From Pandoraea norimbergensis (GTDB lineage: Bacteria; Pseudomonadota; Gammaproteobacteria; Burkholderiales; Burkholderiaceae): a DNA stretch of 64,000 bases. Where the stretch lies: assembly GCF_001465545.3 (NCBI RefSeq), contig NZ_CP013480.3, positions 1,612,001-1,676,000 on the forward strand, read 5' to 3'. The notes under the pieces are model-generated. The model had not been told where the DNA came from, did no database searches, and saw only the letters and a program-made list of their open reading frames with translations. Both the position numbers and the translations under genes were made by a program. Positions 53,908 through 63,184 of the stretch are shown one piece after another (within the stretch, counting starts at the first letter, position 1; each line of letters opens with the position of its first letter).

Positions 53908-54732
53908 ATGACGCAACAGACAACGCCGGCTATTGCGGCTATCGCCGCAGTGCCCACTTCGCTGACAGGCGTGCACGCCCTCGTGACGGGCGGCGCTCGC
54001 GGCATTGGCGAAGCCGTGGCGCGCTCGCTGCTCGCACAGGGCGCGCGTGTGACGCTGCTCGGGCGCAGCGAGGCTGCGCTTGAGGCAGGGGCGAAGGCAC
54101 TGGCCGCCCACGGTGAGGTCAATTGGGTGAGCGCTGATATCGCCGATGCCGCCGCTGTCGAAGCCGCTTTCGCGCGCGCAGCGGAACGCTTCGGACCAGT
54201 GCAGGTGCTCGTGAACAACGCAGGGCAGGCGGTGAGCGCACCGTTCGGCAAGACCGACAGCGCGCTGTGGCAACAGATGATCGGCGTGAACCTGACCGGG
54301 ACGTTCCACTGCATTCAGGCCGCGCTGCCCGCGATGGTGACCGCCGGCTGGGGCCGAATCGTCAATGTGGCAAGCACGGCCGGGCTGGTCGGGTATCCGT
54401 ACGTCACCGCCTATTGCGCAGCGAAGCATGGGGTCATCGGTCTCACGCGGGCGCTGGCGCTGGAAGTCGCCAAGAAGGGCGTGACGGTCAATGCCGTCTG
54501 CCCGGGCTACACCGAGACCGACATTCTGCGCGACACGATTGCGAACATCGTCGCCAAAACGGGCCGCAGCGAAGCAGAGGCGCGCGCTGAATTGGCCAAA
54601 CACAATCCCCAAGGACGTCTGGTGCAACCGGATGAAGTCGCTGACACGGTGCTGTGGCTGTGTCAGCCCGGCGCGGGCGCGATCACCGGCCAATCGGTCG
54701 CGGTTGCTGGTGGCGAAGTCCTGACAGGCTGA
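53908..54732 (+). CDS. SDR-family dehydrogenase (3-hydroxyacyl-CoA type)
   Basis: This 274-residue short-chain dehydrogenase has the cofactor motif [10 protein letters not shown] (about residues 27-36), NNAG (~100) and the catalytic Ser/Tyr/Lys set: the Ser in VNVASTAG, then YCAAK. In the operon it is best read as oxidising a 3-hydroxyacyl-CoA intermediate formed after reduction and hydration of the ring. GTG and ATG starts are adjacent; the ATG at 53908 has AAGGA upstream. It follows the monooxygenase with a 9 bp gap. The exact substrate is inferred from the operon. Confidence 0.87.
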   Translation: MTQQTTPAIAAIAAVPTSLTGVHALVTGGARGIGEAVARSLLAQGARVTLLGRSEAALEAGAKALAAHGEVNWVSADIADAAAVEAAFARAAERFGPVQVLVNNAGQAVSAPFGKTDSALWQQMIGVNLTGTFHCIQAALPAMVTAGWGRIVNVASTAGLVGYPYVTAYCAAKHGVIGLTRALALEVAKKGVTVNAVCPGYTETDILRDTIANIVAKTGRSEAEARAELAKHNPQGRLVQPDEVADTVLWLCQPGAGAITGQSVAVAGGEVLTG

Positions 54733-54796
54733 TAACAATCGAATGGCGTCAGATGGCCCGATCACGGTGCCGATGACACCCAAGGAGGCAAAGGTA

Positions 54797-55660
54797 ATGA
54801 GTGACGTGAAACTGACCATGGCGCACCACAAGCGCCCGTTCGCGAACTTCGAGGCCAAGCATTTTCTGTGGTCGGTGTCGAACGACGCCCAAGGGCGTCC
54901 GAGCATCGGCACCATCACGCTGAACCGGCCCGACAAGAAGAACCCGCTCACGTTCGACTCGTACGCCGAGCTGCGCGATCTGTTCCGTGGTCTGGTCTAC
55001 GCAACGGACATCAAGACGGTGGTCGTGACGGGCGCGGGCGGCAACTACTGCTCGGGCGGCGACGTGCATGAAATCATCGGCCCGCTCACGCAGATGCGCA
55101 TGCCGGAACTGCTCGATTTCACGCGCATGACGGGCGATCTCGTCAAGGCGATGCGCGCGTGTCCGCAGCCGATCATCAGCGCAATCGACGGCATTTGCGC
55201 CGGTGCGGGCGCAATGATGGCGCTGGCCTCGGACATGCGTCTGGGCACGCCGCAGACGAAGACGGCATTCCTCTTCGTGCGTGTGGGGTTGGCCGGTGCC
55301 GATATGGGGGCCTGCACGCTGCTGCCGCGCATGATCGGTCAGGGCCGCGCATCGGAGCTGTTGTACACGGGGCGCGTGATGACGGCGGACGAGGGGCTGC
55401 AATGGGGCTTCTTCAATGCGTTGCACGATGGCGGCGCGGTGCTCTCGGCAGCGCAAACGCTGGCCGATCAGATTGCTTGCGGCCCGACGTTCGCGCATGG
55501 CGTGACCAAGAAGCTGCTGCATCAGGAATGGAACATGGGCGTGGACGAGGCCATTGAGGCCGAAGCCGAAGCGCAGGCCATTTGTATGCAGACGCAAGAC
55601 TTCCGCCGCGCTTACGACGCTTTCGTCGCGAAGCAGAAGCCGGTATTCAAGGGCGACTGA
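54797..55660 (+). CDS. Enoyl-CoA hydratase/isomerase family protein
   Basis: This 287-residue crotonase-fold protein has [18 protein letters not shown] near the start, the oxyanion-hole segment [16 protein letters not shown] (about residues 76-91) and [20 protein letters not shown] (~128-147) with the second backbone amide. The ATG at 54797 is chosen for its strong AAGGAGG; an open frame extends to 54743. It should hydrate or hydrolyse an unsaturated alicyclic CoA intermediate made by the monooxygenase/reductase. It belongs to the seven-gene aromatic operon. Confidence 0.87.
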   Translation: MSDVKLTMAHHKRPFANFEAKHFLWSVSNDAQGRPSIGTITLNRPDKKNPLTFDSYAELRDLFRGLVYATDIKTVVVTGAGGNYCSGGDVHEIIGPLTQMRMPELLDFTRMTGDLVKAMRACPQPIISAIDGICAGAGAMMALASDMRLGTPQTKTAFLFVRVGLAGADMGACTLLPRMIGQGRASELLYTGRVMTADEGLQWGFFNALHDGGAVLSAAQTLADQIACGPTFAHGVTKKLLHQEWNMGVDEAIEAEAEAQAICMQTQDFRRAYDAFVAKQKPVFKGD

Positions 55661-55673
55661 GGCGAGCCAAACG

Positions 55674-56882
55674 ATGAGCCAGAACACGACGCACAACGTG
55701 CACGTCAGCACCCCGCAGAACGCCCGCAATGGCGACTTCCTCGCGTGGCCGTTCTTTGACGAGGCGCATCGCCAGCTCGGCACGCAACTCGACGCGTGGT
55801 GCACGCAAGAGCTGCATGTCGATCATCACGCTGACACCGATGCGACCTGCGTGTCGCTGGTGCGCCAGTTAGGTCGCGCGGGTTGGTTGAAGTATTGCGT
55901 GCCCGCCAGCCACGGCGGCGCGCTCGACAAACTGGACTCGCGCGCGCTGTGCGTGTTGCGCGAGACGCTGGCCCGTCACGACGGGCTGGCCGACTTCGCT
56001 TTCGCCATGCAAGGGCTCGGCAGCGGGGCCATCACGCTCGCTGGCAGCGACGACCTGAAGCAGCGCTATCTGCCGCGTGTCGCAGCGGGTGAGGCGATCG
56101 CGGCATTTGCCCTGTCGGAACCTGAGGCGGGGTCGGACGTCGCGGCAATGGCTTGCACGGCAACACTCGACGGCGATCACTACGTGCTCAACGGCGAGAA
56201 GACGTGGATCTCGAACGGCGGCATCGCCGATTTCTATTGCGTGTTCGTGCGCACGGGGGAAGCGCCGGGCGCGCGCGGCATCAGCGCCTTCGTGGTCGAC
56301 GCCGATACGCCGGGGCTGACGATCGCCGAGCGTATCGACGTGAGCGCGCCGCATCCGCTCGCGCGTCTCAAATTCGACAACTGCCGGGTGGCGGCGTCGC
56401 AGCGATTGGGGGAAGCGGGGCAGGGCTTCAAGGTCGCGATGATGACGCTCGACATCTTCCGGGCATCGGTCGCCGCGGCGGCGCTGGGTTTCGCGCGCCG
56501 TGCGCTGGACGAAGGGCTGGCTCGTGCGAAATCGCGCCAGATGTTCGGTCAGACGCTCGCCGACTTTCAACTGACGCAGGCAGCGCTGGGCGATATGGCG
56601 ACGTCCGTGGACGCGGCGGCGCTGCTGACGTACCGCGCGGCATGGCAGCGCGATGTGCTGGGGCAGCGCACCACGCGCGAGGCCGCGATGGCAAAGATGT
56701 TTGCGACGGAATCGGCACAGCAGGTCATCGACCGTGCGCTGCAAATGTTTGGTGGTGCCGGGGTCGTGTCGGGCGCCATTGTGGAACGGCTTTATCGTGA
56801 AATTCGCTCGCTGCGAATTTACGAAGGGGCCACGGAAGTGCAAAAACTGATCATCGCGCGCGAACTGCTTAAAGACGGCTAG
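55674..56882 (+). CDS. Acyl-CoA dehydrogenase
   Basis: This 402-residue FAD-dependent acyl-CoA dehydrogenase carries the family signatures [18 protein letters not shown] (about residues 145-162) and, near the C-terminus, [20 protein letters not shown] followed by [18 protein letters not shown]. The catalytic-base region lies in the last 40 residues. In this operon it likely desaturates a ring-derived CoA ester. The ATG at 55674 lies 13 bp after the hydratase stop. The stop codon sits inside a short three-fold repeat of GACGGCTA (56874-56897), which looks accidental. Confidence 0.88.
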   Translation: MSQNTTHNVHVSTPQNARNGDFLAWPFFDEAHRQLGTQLDAWCTQELHVDHHADTDATCVSLVRQLGRAGWLKYCVPASHGGALDKLDSRALCVLRETLARHDGLADFAFAMQGLGSGAITLAGSDDLKQRYLPRVAAGEAIAAFALSEPEAGSDVAAMACTATLDGDHYVLNGEKTWISNGGIADFYCVFVRTGEAPGARGISAFVVDADTPGLTIAERIDVSAPHPLARLKFDNCRVAASQRLGEAGQGFKVAMMTLDIFRASVAAAALGFARRALDEGLARAKSRQMFGQTLADFQLTQAALGDMATSVDAAALLTYRAAWQRDVLGQRTTREAAMAKMFATESAQQVIDRALQMFGGAGVVSGAIVERLYREIRSLRIYEGATEVQKLIIARELLKDG

Positions 56883-56980
56883 ACGGCTAGACGGCTGAAC
56901 GTTGCTAACGGCACGTTGACCGCCGGCCACTGGCCGACCTCATGCTGCATTGCTGGATTACCGGGGGCAAGGAGAAGCAC

Positions 56981-58624
56981 ATGGAACGATCTGGACATCT
57001 CGACACTTTCGCGCGCGACAATCTGCCGCCCGCCGATCAGTGGCCCGAGTTTCTGCTCGACAATCCCGACGTGGCGTATCCGGCGCGCATCAATTGCGCC
57101 GCGGAATTGCTCGATCGAACGATTGCACAAGGGCGCGGCGACGCACCGGCGATTTACTCGGTCGAGAACGGCCAGCCGACGACCACGTCGTATCGCGGTC
57201 TGCGCGAGATGGTCGACCGGATTGCTCATGTGTTGTGCAACGACATGGCACTGGTGCCGGGCAACCGCGTGTTGCTGCGCGGCCCGAACAATCTGTTCAT
57301 GGCGGCGGCTTGGCTCGCGGTGATCAAGGCGGGTTTGGTCGGCGTGCCGACGATGCCGCTGTTGCGCGCGAAGGAACTCAAACAAATCATCGACAAGGCG
57401 GAAGTCAGCGCCGCGCTGTGCGACGGCCGCCTGAAGGAAGAGCTGGAATTCAATCGCCAGACGGGGCATGAGTATTTCTGTCCGGCGTTGACGCAGGCGG
57501 TGTACTTCCACGACGCAGGTGAGCACTCACTGGAGGCCCGCATGGCGCGTCAGCCGGCGAGCTTTGAGGCTTGCGACACGGCGGTGGATGACGTCTGTCT
57601 GATCGCGTTCACGAGCGGCACGACGGGGCAACCGAAGGGCACGATGCACTTTCATCGCGACGTGCTCGCGATGTGCGATCTGTTCCCGCGTCACGTGTTG
57701 AAACCGGGGCCGGACGACATCTTCTGCGGCACTCCCCCGTTAGCGTTCACTTTCGGTACAGGCGGCTTGCTTACGTTCCCGCTGCGTGTGGGGGCGGCGA
57801 CGGTGCTGCTCGAAAAGCTCACGCCGGACTCGCTCTTGCAAGCCATTCAGGACTATCGCGCGACGATCTGTTTTACGGCGCCGACGTTCTACCGTCAGAT
57901 GGCCGGGTTGGTAGGTAAGTACACGCTATCGAGCCTGAAGAAGACGGTCTCGGCGGGCGAAGCGTTGCCGGATGCGACGCGCCAGTTGTGGAAGCAGGCG
58001 TCGGGTATTGAGATGATTGACGGGATCGGCGGCACGGAGATGATCCACATCTTCATCTCGGCCGCGAACGGCGACGTGGTGCCGGGCGCGATCGGTAAGC
58101 CGGTACCGGGCTACATCGCGATGATCGTCGACGAGAACATGCAGCCGTTGCCGCCGGGCAAGGTCGGCAAGCTAGCGGTGAAGGGCCCGACAGGGTGCCG
58201 CTATCTCGCGGATTCGCGCCAGAAGAACTATGTGAAGCAAGGCTGGAATCTGCCGGGCGACACGTTCATGTGCGACGAAGCGGGCAATTACTACTATCAG
58301 GCGCGCTCGGACGACATGATCGTCTCGGCGGGCTATAACATCGCGGGCCCGGAGGTGGAGTCGGCGCTGTTGCAGCACCCCGCCGTCGCGGAGTGCGGCG
58401 TGGTAGGGGCGAACGACGACGCGCGCGGTCAGATCGTGAAGGCGTACGTGGTGCTCAAGCCGGGTCAACCGAGTGACGAGGCTATGGTGAAGACACTTCA
58501 GGAGTATGTGAAGGCTAACATCGCGCCTTATAAATATCCGCGTGCCATTGAGTTCGTGGACGCGCTGCCGCGCACGGAAACGGGCAAATTGCAGCGCTTC
58601 AAGCTGCGGCAGATGGCGCAGTAA
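56981..58624 (+). CDS. 2-aminobenzoate/benzoate-CoA ligase family enzyme
   Basis: This 547-residue AMP-forming ligase of the benzoate-CoA ligase subfamily carries out the entry step: aromatic acid + ATP + CoA. Motifs are the P-loop FTSGTTGQPKGTMHFHRD (~200-217), IGGTEMIHIFIS (adenine-binding, where benzoate ligases have GSTE), DMIVSAGYNIAGPEVE and the C-terminal PRTETGKLQRFKLR with the catalytic Lys. In the Azoarcus aminobenzoate pathway the matching enzyme is anthranilate-CoA ligase (EC 6.2.1.32). AAGGAG precedes the ATG at 56981. Substrate choice between aminobenzoate, benzoate and salicylate rests on operon context. Confidence 0.9.
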   Translation: MERSGHLDTFARDNLPPADQWPEFLLDNPDVAYPARINCAAELLDRTIAQGRGDAPAIYSVENGQPTTTSYRGLREMVDRIAHVLCNDMALVPGNRVLLRGPNNLFMAAAWLAVIKAGLVGVPTMPLLRAKELKQIIDKAEVSAALCDGRLKEELEFNRQTGHEYFCPALTQAVYFHDAGEHSLEARMARQPASFEACDTAVDDVCLIAFTSGTTGQPKGTMHFHRDVLAMCDLFPRHVLKPGPDDIFCGTPPLAFTFGTGGLLTFPLRVGAATVLLEKLTPDSLLQAIQDYRATICFTAPTFYRQMAGLVGKYTLSSLKKTVSAGEALPDATRQLWKQASGIEMIDGIGGTEMIHIFISAANGDVVPGAIGKPVPGYIAMIVDENMQPLPPGKVGKLAVKGPTGCRYLADSRQKNYVKQGWNLPGDTFMCDEAGNYYYQARSDDMIVSAGYNIAGPEVESALLQHPAVAECGVVGANDDARGQIVKAYVVLKPGQPSDEAMVKTLQEYVKANIAPYKYPRAIEFVDALPRTETGKLQRFKLRQMAQ

Positions 58625-58638
58625 GGGAGGAGTGAACT

Positions 58639-59109
58639 ATGTCGGGGACTGACGTGGCCACGCATGCATTCGTGAAGCCGCTGCTGGTGCGCTTCAAGCA
58701 TTGCGATCCGGCAGGCATCGTGTTTTATCCGCGCTACTTCGAGATGATCAACGATCTGGTCGAAGACTGGTGCGCCGAAGGGCTAGGATTGTCGTTCGGC
58801 GAAATGCATCTGCGCGATGGACTGGGCGTGCCGACGGCAAATGTCGAATGCCGGTTCAGTGCACCGAGTTTTTTAGGCGATACGCTGACGCGTTCGCTGG
58901 AAGTCACGCGTCTCGGACGCTCGTCAATGACGCTGCGTATCCGCTTTGCGGGCGCAAACGACGAGACGCGTTTGCAAGCCACGCTGGTGTTGGTCTGGGT
59001 CGCGAAAGGCGAGGGCGGCAAGCCCGCACCCATCGCGGTACCCCCGGCCCAGCGCGCGGCAATTGTGCGCTTTGCCGCACCCGATTCTGTAATTGAAGGA
59101 GTGACCTGA
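58639..59109 (+). CDS. Hotdog-fold acyl-CoA thioesterase (4-hydroxybenzoyl-CoA type)
   Basis: This 156-residue thioesterase of the 4HBT/YbgC type has LLVRFKHCDPAGIVFYPRYF (about residues 14-33), where the Asp is the catalytic residue of this clan. It probably releases free CoA from dead-end or stalled aromatic CoA esters. GGGAGGAG precedes the ATG, and the stop overlaps the next start as TGATG (59107-59111), so translation is coupled to the RidA gene. It is the sixth gene of the operon. Confidence 0.9.
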   Translation: MSGTDVATHAFVKPLLVRFKHCDPAGIVFYPRYFEMINDLVEDWCAEGLGLSFGEMHLRDGLGVPTANVECRFSAPSFLGDTLTRSLEVTRLGRSSMTLRIRFAGANDETRLQATLVLVWVAKGEGGKPAPIAVPPAQRAAIVRFAAPDSVIEGVT

Positions 59110-59519
59110 TGCTGCAAGTTCTGCAACCGCCCGAGTGGGCGAAACCGCGCGGCTACGCGAACGGCATGGCGTTCGAGATGTCGGTAGGCAGCCGCATCGT
59201 GTTTGTCGGCGGTCAGATCGGCTGGAATGCGCAGCAACGCTTCGAGACGGACGATTTCGCACTGCAAGTGCGTCAGACGCTGGAAAACATCGTGGCGATT
59301 CTGGCGGAAGGCAACGCGAAGCCGGAACACATCGTGCGCATGACCTGGTACGTGAAGAACAAAGCGGAGTATGTGGCTAACTATCCGGCGATCGGTGAGC
59401 ATTACCGCGCAGTCATCGGGCGCCACTTTCCGGCAATGACGGCTGTGGAAGTGGCCGATCTGGTGGAAGACGAAGCTAAGGTGGAAATCGAAGTGACCGC
59501 GGTGGTGCCTGCGGCCTGA
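59109..59519 (+). CDS. RidA-family enamine/imine deaminase
   Basis: This 136-residue member of the RidA/YjgF family has the usual early segment GSRIVFVGGQIGWNAQQRFE and the C-terminal half where the family places its substrate Arg. RidA proteins hydrolyse reactive enamines/imines to ketones and ammonia. As the last, translationally coupled gene of a CoA operon it would fit removal of the amino group from the 2-amino-oxocyclohexene-carboxyl-CoA formed from 2-aminobenzoyl-CoA. That role is inference; it is the best sequence argument that the substrate carries nitrogen. Confidence 0.88.
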   Translation: MLQVLQPPEWAKPRGYANGMAFEMSVGSRIVFVGGQIGWNAQQRFETDDFALQVRQTLENIVAILAEGNAKPEHIVRMTWYVKNKAEYVANYPAIGEHYRAVIGRHFPAMTAVEVADLVEDEAKVEIEVTAVVPAA

Positions 59520-59530
59520 TTTTTTTCGCT

Positions 59531-59628
59531 AGCGGGGAAGGGACGGAAAACCTCCCCGCTGGACAGACCGAAGCCCCTTCCCGCTGCTCAGACAGTGTTC
59601 AACTCGCCTCGGGAAGGGGCTCCGGTCT
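59531..59628. terminator. Cluster of alternative hairpins after the RidA gene
   Basis: AGCGGGGA (59531-59538) pairs with TCCCCGCT (59553-59560), directly after a T-rich stretch. A longer hairpin has 18-base arms (59565-59582 and 59611-59628; AGACCG, one mismatch, AGCCCCTTCCC). The first arm can also pair with CCCCTTCCCGCT (59574-59585), so the folds compete. It probably ends the plus-strand operon. Confidence 0.6.
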
Positions 59629-59703
59629 ATCCTCATCCACCGCGCTGGTCCCTCCGGCGACACCGCCCCCTCCGCTCCTTATTTCCTCTTCCCGCCAAAC
59701 AAA

Positions 59704-59726
59704 AACGCCAGACATCGTCTGGCGTT
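59704..59726 (-). terminator. Intrinsic terminator of the allA transcript
   Basis: AACGCCAGAC (59704-59713) pairs with GTCTGGCGTT (59717-59726) around a 3-base loop. On the minus strand it is followed by TTTTGTTT. It lies 35 bp after the allA stop; on the plus strand a weaker T-tract (CTTGTTT) follows. Confidence 0.88.
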
Positions 59727-59760
59727 CTTGTTTGATCCCCTGTAAGGCTGTCTCTGTCTG

Positions 59761-60294
59761 TTACGCAGCTTTCTGCTCGCCCTGCACTTTGTCCAACTCG
59801 GCCTGCGTCAACCAATACGATCCCGGCAAATCCTGCTCATCACAGTTGTGACCCTCACCACCCCGGTCCACCACGATGAAGTCACTTACCTCATGCAGCG
59901 CCAGCAACGGGTGATGCCACACACCACGTGCGTAATTCACGCCCTGCCAACCATCCGAGACGAACGCTCGCATCTGGCTCACGTCCAACTCGCCCGCCGG
60001 TGCTACCACCACCAAATACGGCAAGGTCTTCAACGGAATGAACGCCTGACTGCCCAACGGGTGACGCTCCAACATCTTCACCTCGTACGGCAACGTGCGC
60101 GGCTGACCTCGAAACACATTCACCAACGTGCGGCCACCCTCCGGCCCCAAATCCACCGTCGCCAAATCGTGATACCGCTCAGTCGTCCCGCCATTGATCG
60201 CGAAATGCTTCGCCCCCGCCAACTCGATCACGTCGCCAAACGCCGCAAACGACTCACGCGTCAACCGCTCTATCTTCAATGCCGGACCCGCCAT
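59761..60294 (-). CDS. allA: Ureidoglycolate lyase
   Basis: It splits ureidoglycolate into glyoxylate and urea, the last step of the allantoicase route of purine nitrogen use. The 177-residue cupin-like protein has [20 protein letters not shown] (about residues 68-87), PYLVVVAP and VWHHPLLAL with metal-binding His residues. The ATG at 60294 has AAGGAG upstream; a longer frame to 60402 overlaps the allantoicase gene and is not used. It follows alc by 80 bp on the same strand and ends in a strong terminator. Confidence 0.93.
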   Translation of the reverse strand: MAGPALKIERLTRESFAAFGDVIELAGAKHFAINGGTTERYHDLATVDLGPEGGRTLVNVFRGQPRTLPYEVKMLERHPLGSQAFIPLKTLPYLVVVAPAGELDVSQMRAFVSDGWQGVNYARGVWHHPLLALHEVSDFIVVDRGGEGHNCDEQDLPGSYWLTQAELDKVQGEQKAA

Positions 60295-60374
60295 ATCACG
60301 CTCTCCTTCTTGTTTTATCCACTCGCGCACTCGCCGCCCGACTCTGCGGGCGGCAGTTGCACTCTGTCTTTTGC

Positions 60375-61394
60375 TTACTGCTTTCCGCCCAACCGGCCCC
60401 ACAGGCGCAGGCGCGACACGCCCCCGTCCGGGATGATGTTGAACCGGATATGCGTGATCGCACCCAGCTTCTGAATCTGCTCTTCAAAGAAGAACTGCTT
60501 GTCCATCGCCAACTTCTGCTCAGGCAACAACACGGGCCAGAACATGGACTGCGTAATCAACGACTGCTCGGTACCACCCGTGACGTACGCGCCCTGAATG
60601 GAGCAGCGGTCAGGGAAGTTGCCCTTGAAGTGCGCCGTATCGACTTCGATCTTGCCGATCTCGCCCGGCTGCGCCAGCGCAATGATCGCCCAGTCGTTAC
60701 CCGGCTCACGACGGCGGCGCGTCTCCCAACCATCACCCATGTTCACGCCACGGCCCGGCATCAACAGGTTCGACGCCAAGCCGAAGTGCTGGTTGTTGGC
60801 CGCGACGACGTAGCCGCCGTTTTCCATGGCGATCAGGTCGATCAACTCGTCGCGCGAACGATTGTTCCAGTCGCTCTGCGGCAAGCCATACAGGCGCAGG
60901 CGCGCCAGACCACCGTCCGGATACAGGTTCACGCGCACGTGCGTGGCCGGGCGCTGGCTGGTGATGTCGTGATAGTGATGCGAGTTGCCTTGCAGCGTGG
61001 TCGACGCGAGCAGCTCGAACCACTCGGCGTTCTCTGCCGGGGCGCCGTCGGGGCTGTAGCAGCCTTCCAATGAGGCGGCCGGCGGGAAGTTGCCCGTGAA
61101 GTGGCTGGTGTCGAGATCGACGCCGAACAACACGCCCGGACGCGCCAGCTTGACGATGCACCAGTCGTAACCGTTGACGCGCTTGCGACGCGTCTCCCAA
61201 CCATCCATCCACTTGCCGTTGTCGTCGTACTTGCCGGGGATGAACACGGCAGGGTCGGGGTTGAGCATGCGCTCTTTGGCCGCGAAGAATTCGTCGCTGG
61301 CGACCAGTGCCTGTGCACCCAGACGCGGATCAGCCAGATTGACGTAACGGCGCACGAAATCCGGTGCGTTCGGGTCTTGCGGGGCGAGGGCCAT
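60375..61394 (-). CDS. alc: Allantoicase
   Basis: It hydrolyses allantoate to ureidoglycolate and urea (EC 3.5.3.4). The 339-residue protein contains the duplicated allantoicase beta-sandwich. The first repeat includes [20 protein letters not shown] and the second [20 protein letters not shown], each followed by an [17 protein letters not shown] strand (first copy [13 protein letters not shown]). Both repeats look intact. It lies between dctA-like and allA genes on one strand, forming a likely operon for allantoate use. Allantoinase and uricase genes are not in the window. Confidence 0.95.
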   Translation of the reverse strand: MALAPQDPNAPDFVRRYVNLADPRLGAQALVASDEFFAAKERMLNPDPAVFIPGKYDDNGKWMDGWETRRKRVNGYDWCIVKLARPGVLFGVDLDTSHFTGNFPPAASLEGCYSPDGAPAENAEWFELLASTTLQGNSHHYHDITSQRPATHVRVNLYPDGGLARLRLYGLPQSDWNNRSRDELIDLIAMENGGYVVAANNQHFGLASNLLMPGRGVNMGDGWETRRRREPGNDWAIIALAQPGEIGKIEVDTAHFKGNFPDRCSIQGAYVTGGTEQSLITQSMFWPVLLPEQKLAMDKQFFFEEQIQKLGAITHIRFNIIPDGGVSRLRLWGRLGGKQ

Positions 61395-61508
61395 GTTGCG
61401 TTGAACTCCAGATGAAGTGGCCGACGCCGTGGGGGGGGCGTCGGCGAAAGTGTTGTGAGTCGACCTTGAGTGACTCGTTTGCTTAATTTGTCGGTGCTGT
61501 CAGTGGCA

Positions 61509-62831
61509 TCAGTGCTGCATAACCGGCGCAACCTCTGCGGCGTCGGCTTCCGCCACTTGCGTCACCGGCTCGTACGGCAGCTTGCCGTTGAGTACCTGAT
61601 GCGCTCTCGCAAAGTCGACGTCTTTCTCCCACGCGGCCACGACGAGCGTCGCCACGCAGTTGCCCAGCAAATTGGTGATCGCACGGGCAATCCCCACGAA
61701 CCAGTCGACCGGCAGAATCAGCACGAGACCAATTACCGGAATGGCGGGGATTGCCGCCAGCGTCGCGGCCAGAATCACGATGGCGGAGCCCGGAATGCCG
61801 TGCGCACCCTTGGACGTCAGCAACGATACGAGCACGACGAGAATCAGATCGTGGATCGACAGCGGGGTATTGGTGGCCTGCGCAATGAAGATGACCGCGA
61901 GCGTCAGGTAGATGGAGAACCCGTCGAGGTTGAACGAGTACCCGGTCGGCACGACCAGACCCACGGTGGACTTCTTGATGCCCATCCACTCGAGCTTGCG
62001 CATCACGGTCGGCAACACGGCATCGGATGACGCCGTGCCCAGCACGATGGACAACTCTTCGCGGAAGTATTTGATGAACTTGAAGATGTTGAAGCCCGCC
62101 AGACGCAACACGCCGCCCAGCACCACGGTCACGAATACGGCACAGCTCAGATAGAACACAAAGACGAGCATGCCCAGTTGCTTGAGCGACGACGCACCGT
62201 ATTTGCCAGTGGTGAACGCCACGGCACCCAACACGCCCAGCGGCGCCAGACGGATGATGAACGCCATCACGCGGAAGAACACGTGGCTCAGGTCTTCAAT
62301 GAAACGTGCGACCGGCTTGCCCCGCTCGCCAAGCGCAGCCAGCGCACAGCCGAACATCACGGAGAAGACGAGAATTTGCAGGATGTCGCCCTTGGCGAAC
62401 GCGTCGGTAATCGTGTTGGGGATGATGTTCAACAGGAAACCGGCGGTGTCTTTGAGACTCTTGGCGTTCTCGGTGTACGCCGCCATCGCGCTCGGGTCGA
62501 GGCTGCGAATGTCGATGTTCATACCGACACCCGGGCGCGTCACCCACGCCAGCACGGCACCGATCACCAACGCAAAGGTGGTGATGATCTCGAAGTACAC
62601 GACGGCCTTCACGCCGACGCGGCCCACTTTGCGCAAATCGCCCGCGCTCGCCATACCGCTGACGACCACGCAAAAGACGATGGGGCCAATGACCATCTTG
62701 ATGAGCTTGAGGAAGCCATCGCCCAACGGACGCAAGGACTCGCCCAATTGCGGAAACCAGATGCCGAGTGCCACGCCTACTACCAACGCGATGACGACTC
62801 GGCCAAACAACGAACGGAACAGCCTGGGCAT
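61509..62831 (-). CDS. dctA: C4-dicarboxylate/H+ symporter, DctA-type
   Basis: This 440-residue member of the dicarboxylate/amino-acid:cation symporter (DAACS) family has eight helices and two re-entrant loops. Signatures are LGTASSDAVLPTVMRKLE (serine-rich hairpin 1 region, about 265-282), VPTGYSFNLDGFSIYLTLAV (~295-314) and SKGAHGIPGSAIVILAATLA (~345-364). DctA imports succinate, fumarate and malate. Placed ahead of alc and allA it may be co-transcribed (114 bp gap) and could bring in a related acid such as ureidoglycolate or allantoate-derived compounds, which is speculation. GAGGAGA precedes the ATG at 62831. Confidence 0.9.
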   Translation of the reverse strand: MPRLFRSLFGRVVIALVVGVALGIWFPQLGESLRPLGDGFLKLIKMVIGPIVFCVVVSGMASAGDLRKVGRVGVKAVVYFEIITTFALVIGAVLAWVTRPGVGMNIDIRSLDPSAMAAYTENAKSLKDTAGFLLNIIPNTITDAFAKGDILQILVFSVMFGCALAALGERGKPVARFIEDLSHVFFRVMAFIIRLAPLGVLGAVAFTTGKYGASSLKQLGMLVFVFYLSCAVFVTVVLGGVLRLAGFNIFKFIKYFREELSIVLGTASSDAVLPTVMRKLEWMGIKKSTVGLVVPTGYSFNLDGFSIYLTLAVIFIAQATNTPLSIHDLILVVLVSLLTSKGAHGIPGSAIVILAATLAAIPAIPVIGLVLILPVDWFVGIARAITNLLGNCVATLVVAAWEKDVDFARAHQVLNGKLPYEPVTQVAEADAAEVAPVMQH

Positions 62832-63184
62832 GGTGTGTCTCCTCTGCCTGCGTAGATCTTGCGGATTTTGTTGATCTCTACTTCGACGGATTGCTCTTTC
62901 GGGGGCTCTGCGGTACAGCGCTTTCCTCACCATCAGCCAGTTTATCGTTACAAGTCATACCGGTCTGACCAGTGGTGTTATGGCGAATATTAGAAAGTCA
63001 ATATGTGGCGGTCAAGGCGCACGCGCTGAGGGGATACCCTAGGGTCGTGACTGACTCGCGAGACGCGGGTTTCGCAGGCTGAACCCGTACGGTTTCTCGG
63101 GTATGACGGCCGGAACTTCGGTTTCCGGCGCGGGGTCGCACTGGGTATCCCCAACAAGTCGCAAACACAAGTCAGGGAGACGCC
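62832..63184. promoter_or_regulatory. Divergent promoter region between dctA and the SDR gene
   Basis: The 353 bp spacer has two operator-like elements. ACCGGTCTGACCAGT at 62959-62973 is near-symmetric and fits the TGGTCnGACCA consensus of FadR-type (FCD) GntR regulators at all but one position. ACCCTAGGGT at 63036-63045 is a perfect 10-base palindrome like the CCTAGG motifs before prpE. No gene is supported within. Confidence 0.5.

Noticed and set aside
52660..54951. 763-codon minus-strand open frame
   Set aside because: Antisense to the monooxygenase fusion and the SDR gene, both well supported.
56874..56897. Three-fold GACGGCTA repeat over the acyl-CoA dehydrogenase stop codon
   Set aside because: Short, at a stop codon and with no symmetry or regulatory position; most likely replication slippage.
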